From PSRF01 sp035457105 (GTDB lineage Bacteria; Acidobacteriota; Blastocatellia; Pyrinomonadales; Pyrinomonadaceae), in contig DATIBX010000068.1 in the NCBI GenBank assembly GCA_035457105.1, forward strand, positions 1-5,419: DNA of 5,419 bases. Reading direction: 5' to 3'. The translations under genes and the position numbers were made by a program. The notes under the pieces were generated by a model. It ran no database searches. It saw nothing but the letters and a program-made list of their open reading frames with translations, and was not told the DNA's origin. Shown here one piece after another: positions 1 to 4,796 of the stretch (its first letter is position 1; each line of letters begins with the position of its first letter).

Positions 1-905
1 TTTCGCGCTTCATAAACCGAAGCCATGCCACGAAGAAACCCTTGTATCGTGCCATCAATCGCACTGGCATCAGTTTCACCCATGCTTGGACCAGAAAGCC
101 ACATCACTTGATAGACTGAAAGATCTTGCCGTCCCAAGTACATATTCAGGTTAATCACCCGATCACCGGCGGGGATCGGAAAGCTCATCGATTTACCATC
201 AAGCGGGACTAACACCGAAAACTTTTCGCCGGCGGGCCGAAGTGTCCGCCATTGGCCGTTCACTTCTGCTGGATTATTCCCTTCACCATTGGTATTGACG
301 GCTACGGGTTGGCTCGGTCTGATATCTCCCCATCTCAAACCCTCAGTGGTCAACCCCGGACTGGCACTTCTCTTGGGGGCTTCATTAGGAGTAACGACAG
401 GAGTTGCTGTCTGCGCTTTGCCGGCCTTCACAAAATCCCACGGACTGACGGGATTTTCGACTTGCCACAAGCCTCGTCGCTCGTTCTGCGCCGCAACCTG
501 CGACTGCAAGTAGATCTCACCATCTGCTGGATTGAGAAGCTGGCTCTTGGGATCAAACCAGGCGGCACCATCACGAACCATTTGCGCACAAATATCGCGG
601 TCGTCTAAAAGCACTCGGGCCATCAACGCATAGCTCTTGGTGTAGCCGGCGTATTGGACCATAACAATCTTATCAAATACCAGATCCTTCAAATGCTGTT
701 TGGCGACATCACCGAATGCCTGGGTCAGCTCAGGCGCGTCGACGCCCAATAACCGAACTTTCACGGGCCGGTTCATGTTTGAAACCGTTATGACATCACC
801 CTCGTTGACCTCAATAACCTTGCCGACAAACGAAGCGCCGCTAACGTGCGGCGCAATAAAAAGAAAGCTGGCTAGTGCGATAGCGGCCCAAAAAGTTTGT
901 TGCAT
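1..905 (-). CDS. Secreted SNase-fold (thermonuclease-like) protein with degenerate active site and extra C-terminal domain; 3' end outside window
   Basis: The frame stays open from an ATG at 905 to the window edge, giving 301 codons plus 2 bases and no stop, so the C-terminus is missing. Residues 1-23 form a signal peptide with a short N-region, a hydrophobic core and a likely cut after VSG or VSGA, so the protein should be exported. Residues about 25-160 follow the staphylococcal nuclease family: GKVIEVNEGD, then VRLLGVDAPE, QAFGDVAKQHL, MVRDGAAWF and RRGLWQ. Against the S. aureus enzyme, D21, R35, D40 and E43 correspond to D37, R51, D56 and E59. D19 is E35, T22 is V38, and the catalytic R87 position (DKYGR motif) reads TKSYA, giving A93. 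Nuclease activity is therefore doubtful. A linker (about 161-215) leads to a C-terminal part (about 218-301) beginning WRTLRPAGEKFSVLVP, which I cannot assign. A weak AGGA lies 6 nt before the ATG. It follows the roadblock gene by 45 nt and is probably co-transcribed with it. The family call is secure; its role beside pilus genes is unknown. Confidence 0.85.
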   Translation of the reverse strand, partial: MQQTFWAAIALASFLFIAPHVSGASFVGKVIEVNEGDVITVSNMNRPVKVRLLGVDAPELTQAFGDVAKQHLKDLVFDKIVMVQYAGYTKSYALMARVLLDDRDICAQMVRDGAAWFDPKSQLLNPADGEIYLQSQVAAQNERRGLWQVENPVSPWDFVKAGKAQTATPVVTPNEAPKRSASPGLTTEGLRWGDIRPSQPVAVNTNGEGNNPAEVNGQWRTLRPAGEKFSVLVPLDGKSMSFPIPAGDRVINLNMYLGRQDLSVYQVMWLSGPSMGETDASAIDGTIQGFLRGMASVYEAR

Positions 906-950
906 GTTCAGTCCTGTAAAGCTATTCCCGAGGGGGATGTCCCGGTTCGA

Positions 951-1316
951 TTAGACCGCAAACTCTTTCGCCAGTTTCAACTCGGCTTTGCGCAATTCGT
1001 ATCTAGCGCGCCCAAGATTACCGGTCGCCTCTACGGCCAAAACAACGAAATAGTCGCGGCTTAGCATTCTCATGATCAGCATTGCACCTTCGAGCGAAGC
1101 TACAAGTTCTTTCAGTCCACCCAGGCCGGTATCATTTCCGGCGCGTTGAGCATTTCTGATCACAGAAGTAAATTCCGCCGCCGCAACGTCCAAGTTGGCG
1201 TCGAGTCCCGCTTCCGCCAGTACTTTTTCGACGGCGATTCCATCCGTACCCATGATGAGCGCACCAAGACCTCCCTCGGTGCGCCCCACTATGGTTTCCA
1301 ACATTTCCTTAAACAT
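951..1316 (-). CDS. Roadblock/LC7 domain protein, MglB-like GTPase regulator
   Basis: A complete 121-residue protein, the normal length for a single Roadblock/LC7 domain. The pattern fits the fold: an N-terminal helix (MFKEMLETIVGRTEG), a beta hairpin around GALIMGTDGIAVEKV (18-32), a helix over 41-60, central strands ending in RDYFVVLAVE (87-96), and a last helix with LGRARYELRKAELKLAKEF (101-119). That last helix matches the LGLVRLRIKKA end of myxobacterial MglB in style. There is no signal peptide or membrane segment, so it should be cytoplasmic. In the family, MglB dimers act as GTPase-activating proteins for the Ras-like MglA, which sets cell polarity and T4P pole choice. No MglA is seen in this window. 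The gene starts 14 nt after the pilQ stop with an AGGAGG Shine-Dalgarno in the gap, so translation is probably linked to pilQ. The specific partner is inference; it could be a Roadblock protein serving another GTPase. Confidence 0.85.
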   Translation of the reverse strand: MFKEMLETIVGRTEGGLGALIMGTDGIAVEKVLAEAGLDANLDVAAAEFTSVIRNAQRAGNDTGLGGLKELVASLEGAMLIMRMLSRDYFVVLAVEATGNLGRARYELRKAELKLAKEFAV

Positions 1317-1323
1317 CGACTTA

Positions 1324-1329
1324 CCTCCT
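1324..1329 (-). promoter_or_regulatory. Strong ribosome binding site of the roadblock gene
   Basis: On the minus strand, AGGAGG lies 7 nt before the ATG at 1316 and directly after the pilQ stop codon at 1331-1333. It is a consensus Shine-Dalgarno in a 14-nt gap. It fixes the roadblock start and suggests that ribosomes leaving pilQ can re-initiate here. Confidence 0.75.
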
Positions 1330-1330
1330 G

Positions 1331-3259
1331 TTACGGACGCTGACCTCCAAGAGCTCCCGGGCGAGCTGAATTCGTGGTACCCGTGCCCGAGGGACTGTTT
1401 GGTGTCGGCGCGCTAAGCAGTTGCGGATTGGGTTGCGTTGGAGTCGTTTGCGGTGATGATTGCTGTTGCTGTTGATTCAGTTGTGTCGGGGTCGGCGTAT
1501 TGCTTGGAGGATTGCCGAGCGGCACAGGCTGAGGAATCGTCATCGTGCGTGGTCCAGTGCTAACTGTTCCCGCCGTAGGTCTGCCCTGATAGTCAGGACG
1601 ATAGATGTGCGGTGTGATGAAGAACAGAATTTCACTGTTCAGACGAGTCGATAGTTTGCGCTTGAAGAGATTGCCCACCACCGGTATGGAAGCAAGACCG
1701 GGTGTGCGTTGTTGAGTTTCACCTTCAGTATCGGCAAGCACACCACCCATAACTGTGGTGCCACCATCTGGTACCAGCACTTCTGACTGCATACGCTGAG
1801 TATCGATACCAGGTACGCCACCAACTGCAATACCGGTGTTGATGGTGTTGTTCTCGATCGTAACTCTTAGTACGACTGTTCCCACGTCAGTGATCTGAGG
1901 GGTGATTGAGAGTCGCAGCGGAACCGAAACAAACGTGGTCGTTACGACTGCAGTACCACTCGCAGCTTGGGTCGTCTGGACTGGTATCTGCGAACCACTT
2001 TCGATCTGGGCTGGGCGATTGTTCAAAGCTGTAACGCGTGGTGTGGCAACTGTCTTAGCTTGCCCGCGTGACTCAGCCAGGGTGATCAAAGCGCTAATTT
2101 GTGCAGTACCAAATAGTCCGGTCGTCAAACCGATCACAGTATTAGCTGCCGCCGCCGCCAGTGAAGGTAGAGGTTGCGTGGTACCGGCCAACCCTCCGAA
2201 AACACTGAAGGGATTTGGACCAGACGGGACACCGTTACCTGAGCCGCCGCCAGAACCGGAGCCGGAACCTGAACCACTGCCGCTTCCACCTCCCGAGCCC
2301 TGGTTGCTAGCAGGCAAAGTTGAAATATTGCCCAGGCCACCACGACCGAGGTTGACGACACCCATCGAAAGCTGGGCGCCAAGGTCACGACTGAAGTTAG
2401 GTTGCGCGATAACTATGCGCGTTTCGATTTCGACCTGTGGCTCGGGCTGGTCGAGAATAGCTACCAGCTGCCGAACGGCATCAATATTCTCTTTGACGTC
2501 CGTGATGATGAGGGTATTGCTACGACCATCAACTTCGATCGAGCCTCGACGAGAAAGTCGTCTGGAAATGATTGGCAAGAGTCCCTGATCGCCACTTCCA
2601 CCGGTAGCATCTCCGCCTGCGCCACCACTAAAACTCAAATTGGTAGCACCACCAGAGAACGCTCCAGTAGAACCGGCAGCCTGGGCCAACGTACCTGAAG
2701 CACGAGCGTAGTTGAGTCTGATGAATTCAGTCACCAACGGTGACGCATCCAAACGCGAGTCGTTCAGCACCTTTTGTATATCAGATTCCTTCGCCAGGAC
2801 ATCGACCGTCGCCACGCGCAAAATACTGCCGTCCGATTGAATTCCCAGTCGATTGGCTTTCAGCACGGCGTCGAGCGCCACGTTCCATGGCACATCCTGA
2901 ACGTTCACCGTAACTGGTACTGCTCCAACCGACGTGTCGATTACAAAATTCACGCCGTATTGTTCGGTGATGTAATTGAGGATGTCGCGAATATCCGCGT
3001 TGACGACATTGAGATTGATCGGCTCACCGACAAATCCCGGCTGGCCATATTGGCGGCCCTGGTCAGTTTGCTTGTCGTTGGCACGTGACATTCCAACTGG
3101 TGGAGTGGGACTCGGCACAGCTTTGGCGACCTGGGTCGCCGGATTCTGAACGTCTACTGTTTTGGTTCTTGCAGCCACTACGCTTGTTCCAATAGTGCAA
3201 ACAAGCGAAAGGACGAGCGTGGTCCATTTGGCTGATATTACTCGAGGCTGATACGACAT
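1331..3259 (-). CDS. pilQ: Type IV pilus secretin PilQ
   Basis: The outer-membrane secretin that forms the gated ring through which the pilus passes. Numbering is from the preferred ATG at 3259 (642 residues). A signal peptide covers 1-30 (core TTLVLSLVCTIGTSVVAA). A Pro-rich stretch follows, then an STN/N0 domain at about 79-152 (INLNVVNADIRDILNYI to GSILRVATVDVL). The N1 domain spans about 176-275, ending in NTLIITDVKENIDAVRQLVAILDQPEPQVEIE, with a Gly/Ser-rich insertion at 196-226. The secretin core spans about 277-555 and carries VATPRVTALNNRPAQIESG and the signature TPGLASIPVVGNLFKRK, ending ILFFITPHIYRP. A Gly-Ser repeat interrupts the early core at 321-343. A Pro/Gln/Thr/Ser-rich tail follows at 556-642. 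No AMIN domain is visible, unlike proteobacterial PilQ. An in-frame ATG at 3289 would add 10 residues, but the AAGGAGG site lies inside that extension, 5 nt before the ATG at 3259. GspD-type secretins are the alternative, but the pilNOP neighbours settle the assignment. Confidence 0.95.
   Translation of the reverse strand: MSYQPRVISAKWTTLVLSLVCTIGTSVVAARTKTVDVQNPATQVAKAVPSPTPPVGMSRANDKQTDQGRQYGQPGFVGEPINLNVVNADIRDILNYITEQYGVNFVIDTSVGAVPVTVNVQDVPWNVALDAVLKANRLGIQSDGSILRVATVDVLAKESDIQKVLNDSRLDASPLVTEFIRLNYARASGTLAQAAGSTGAFSGGATNLSFSGGAGGDATGGSGDQGLLPIISRRLSRRGSIEVDGRSNTLIITDVKENIDAVRQLVAILDQPEPQVEIETRIVIAQPNFSRDLGAQLSMGVVNLGRGGLGNISTLPASNQGSGGGSGSGSGSGSGSGGGSGNGVPSGPNPFSVFGGLAGTTQPLPSLAAAAANTVIGLTTGLFGTAQISALITLAESRGQAKTVATPRVTALNNRPAQIESGSQIPVQTTQAASGTAVVTTTFVSVPLRLSITPQITDVGTVVLRVTIENNTINTGIAVGGVPGIDTQRMQSEVLVPDGGTTVMGGVLADTEGETQQRTPGLASIPVVGNLFKRKLSTRLNSEILFFITPHIYRPDYQGRPTAGTVSTGPRTMTIPQPVPLGNPPSNTPTPTQLNQQQQQSSPQTTPTQPNPQLLSAPTPNSPSGTGTTNSARPGALGGQRP
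2231..2299 (-). repeat. Degenerate 6-bp tandem repeat encoding a Gly-Ser linker in PilQ
   Basis: About eleven and a half copies of a GGN-TCN-like hexamer encode alternating Gly and Ser, interrupted by GGG triplets, in the first part of the secretin core. The copies differ at third positions, so the tract is not a perfect microsatellite. The amino-acid periodicity is very regular. Changes in copy number would be in frame because the unit is 6 bp. Confidence 0.7.
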
Positions 3260-3264
3260 CATTC

Positions 3265-3271
3265 CCTCCTT
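3265..3271 (-). promoter_or_regulatory. Ribosome binding site that decides the pilQ start
   Basis: On the minus strand, AAGGAGG lies 5 nt before the ATG at 3257-3259 and only 2 nt before the neighbouring ATG at 3260-3262. It lies inside the 10-codon extension that the upstream ATG at 3289 would give. That upstream ATG has no comparable site before it, so the start at 3259 is favoured and its signal peptide has a normal N-region. Confidence 0.7.
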
Positions 3272-3372
3272 AGGGGGATTTCCAAACAATGACCGTCACG
3301 CACTACGCTCGATTGCAAATGCAACATAAGCGCGCGCCGCACAGCACGGACACTGTTCTGGTTTGTCAAGGT

Positions 3373-3404
3373 GCGTTGGCGTCCTGAAATCGGGACGCCC
3401 CCGC
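3373..3404. repeat. GC-rich inverted repeat (REP-like hairpin) in the pilP-pilQ gap
   Basis: Perfect 7-bp arms GGCGTCC and GGACGCC lie at 3378-3384 and 3393-3399, around an 8-nt centre. Outside a 2-by-2 mismatch, GCG (3373-3375) pairs with CGC (3402-3404), lengthening the stem. Read on the plus strand, two more inner pairs (T-G and G-C) leave an AAAT loop. No U-tract follows on the minus strand, so it is not a classical terminator. It could be a dispersed REP-like palindrome or an mRNA-stability hairpin between pilP and pilQ; the sequence alone cannot separate these. Confidence 0.6.
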
Positions 3405-3437
3405 TATCAAAAGGAAGGTTTAGCGGAAAACTAAACC
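3404..3437 (-). terminator. Possible weak terminator or attenuator hairpin after pilP
   Basis: In the direction of transcription, the arms GGTTTAG (3437-3431) and CTAAACC (3423-3417) pair perfectly around a 7-nt loop. They begin 10 nt past the pilP stop, and TTCCTTTT follows. The stem is short with only 3 GC pairs and the T-tract is interrupted by CC, so any termination would be partial. It may lower read-through into pilQ or simply protect the upstream mRNA. Confidence 0.35.
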
Positions 3438-3447
3438 AGCTTAACTA

Positions 3448-4050
3448 TTACGGCTTTGACGAAGAGGCCGAAGATTCGGCTGGGCCTGCGGTTGCCATCG
3501 AGCCAACTGCATTTGGTTGTCTCAGTGGTTTGACTTCTACGGAACGCTCGCGGCGTCCGTTGGTCAGGACCGTCTCGCGACGGAAAATCAAACGGCTGTC
3601 TTCAATCGCTACCAGTTGGCCATCAAAGAAAGGCTCGCCGGGATAGATCACATATGACAGTTTAATCGGAGTCGCCTCGACGATTGCTGCGTAACCACGC
3701 GGTGTACGCGAGATCCCGATTACCTGAATCTCATTCAGCAGCAAGGCGGTGGTGGGTTTGGGAGCAGGCATTCGCGCATTCATAGCTGCAGTTTTCTGCG
3801 CCTTGTATAAGCTGATGCGTTCCTGGATCGACGGAACTAACACAGCGCCGGCCTTTTTGTCCCCAGGCTTCGGTGCCTCGTACTTCTTAAAGGGATCTCT
3901 GCCGCCCGCATAGGAACGTGTCTTGACGACCGGCTTTTTCTCTTCCGTCTGTTGCGCGCTTACGCCAACTGACAGGTCAGCGATCATCATAGCGCTACCC
4001 AGCAGAAGAACCAGTAACCAAACTCGAGTCTTTCGTTTATCGTGCATCAT
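3448..4050 (-). CDS. pilP: Type IV pilus assembly protein PilP
   Basis: A 200-residue periplasmic protein that links the PilN/PilO inner-membrane pair to the N-domains of the PilQ secretin. The N-terminus (KRKTRVWLLVLLLGSAMM to VSA, about 5-32) is a signal peptide or membrane anchor with a plausible signal peptidase I cut after VSA at 32. There is no cysteine anywhere, so it cannot be the lipoprotein that PilP is in Neisseria and Pseudomonas. GGRDPF at 49-54 is the typical PilP motif in the extended segment that contacts PilN/PilO. A helical linker follows, then the beta-sandwich domain at about 100-175 (LLLNEIQVIGI, GYAAIVEATPIKLSYVIYPGEPFFDGQLVAIEDSRLIFR). A Ser/Ala-rich tail ends the protein. 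The start is supported by AAGGA 7 nt before the ATG. Length, motif and place between pilO and pilQ make the assignment firm. Confidence 0.93.
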   Translation of the reverse strand: MMHDKRKTRVWLLVLLLGSAMMIADLSVGVSAQQTEEKKPVVKTRSYAGGRDPFKKYEAPKPGDKKAGAVLVPSIQERISLYKAQKTAAMNARMPAPKPTTALLLNEIQVIGISRTPRGYAAIVEATPIKLSYVIYPGEPFFDGQLVAIEDSRLIFRRETVLTNGRRERSVEVKPLRQPNAVGSMATAGPAESSASSSKP

Positions 4051-4080
4051 ATTTCAGTCCTTATCCTCAATGCTTGACGG

Positions 4081-4758
4081 CTATTTTGCAGGTTGCGCGA
4101 TCGCTTGCGCTGCGGCTTGAGCAGCTGGTGGAGTAGCCGGTTTGGCTGGGGCTGGTCCACCTGCTCCTGGTTTCGCCGGCGCTTGTGCCTGCAACCGCTC
4201 GGACGAAACATAGTAGGCAGTCAAATCAAACTTTGCGTCTACAGTTTTGGTCGTTGTCTGCTTTTCAAACTGCTTCAGTTCAAAGTTGGTTACTGAAACT
4301 ATTCGTTGATAGTGAGCAAGCTGTTCAAAGAAGGCTCGCAATCCGGCAAACGAACTGATGACACTGACTTCAATCTTCTTGCCACTGTAGTTGTCCTGCT
4401 GGACATCTTCCTTAGGCAGGAATCTTGTCAGGATCAGGTTGTTGGTGCGAACTCTATCTTGAATCCCCTGTAGGACCATGGTGAGTTCTCTCTGTTCCGG
4501 CAACAGCGCTTTGAGCTCAGCGTATTCTTCTTCCATTCCGTTGTATCTTGCTTTGACTTCGCTAAGGCGTTGCGAAGCAATCTGAGCTTGAGCATTTCGC
4601 GTCTTCAGGCTGGCAATCTCTGTCTGTATGGTCGCCGTTTCAGCACGAGTGCCCTTGGTCACGAAATACCAGAAACCCAGGTAGACAACCGCAGCCACCG
4701 CACCGAAAGCAACTAGTCGTAGGTACCAGGGAAGAGCTTGTAACTTGCCGACTTTCAT
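4081..4758 (-). CDS. pilO: Type IV pilus inner-membrane protein PilO
   Basis: A 225-residue bitopic inner-membrane protein that pairs with PilN and holds PilP in the T4P alignment complex. There is a short cytoplasmic N-terminus, a transmembrane helix at about 14-33 (LRLVAFGAVAAVVYLGFWYF), and a periplasmic coiled coil at about 38-85 leading to the family motif LLPEQREL (85-92). A ferredoxin-like domain follows at about 93-180 (NNLILTRFLPKE, KIEVSVISSFAGLRAFFEQLAHYQRIVSVTNFEL). The last 38 or so residues are almost only Ala, Pro, Gly, Gln and Lys, a tail not needed for the fold. AAAGGA lies 8 nt before the ATG. The gene is 37 nt after pilN and 30 nt before pilP, a normal operon spacing. Confidence 0.94.
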   Translation of the reverse strand: MKVGKLQALPWYLRLVAFGAVAAVVYLGFWYFVTKGTRAETATIQTEIASLKTRNAQAQIASQRLSEVKARYNGMEEEYAELKALLPEQRELTMVLQGIQDRVRTNNLILTRFLPKEDVQQDNYSGKKIEVSVISSFAGLRAFFEQLAHYQRIVSVTNFELKQFEKQTTTKTVDAKFDLTAYYVSSERLQAQAPAKPGAGGPAPAKPATPPAAQAAAQAIAQPAK

Positions 4759-4796
4759 TTTCTTGATCCTTTAGTTTGAGGGTCTATTTCGCGCTG

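Noticed and set aside
252..608. 118-codon plus-strand open frame
   Set aside because: It lies wholly opposite the SNase-like gene, whose reading frame has clear family motifs; this frame has none.
906..950. Possible terminator between the roadblock and SNase-like genes
   Set aside because: Only a 3-4 bp GC pairing (GGGA/TCCC) is seen and no T-tract follows, so read-through is expected.
1902..2588. 228-codon plus-strand open frame with a Pro-Glu repeat (PEPEPEPEP)
   Set aside because: It is the antisense image of the PilQ Gly-Ser tract and core. PilQ is clearly the coding strand, and the frame has no family resemblance.
3313..3324. Small palindrome TTGCA-AA-TGCAA as an operator
   Set aside because: With 5-bp arms it is expected by chance and there is no promoter next to it.
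3341..3369. TTGACA (minus strand, 3369-3364) as a -35 box of an internal pilQ promoter
   Set aside because: The hexamer is perfect, but at 16-18 nt spacing the -10 positions read GTGCTG, TGCTGT or GCTGTG, all poor matches. Transcript-end mapping would be needed to revive it.
3371..3646. 91-codon plus-strand open frame across the pilP end and the gap
   Set aside because: Most of it is antisense to pilP and the start lies in the GC-rich hairpin; there is no recognisable protein.
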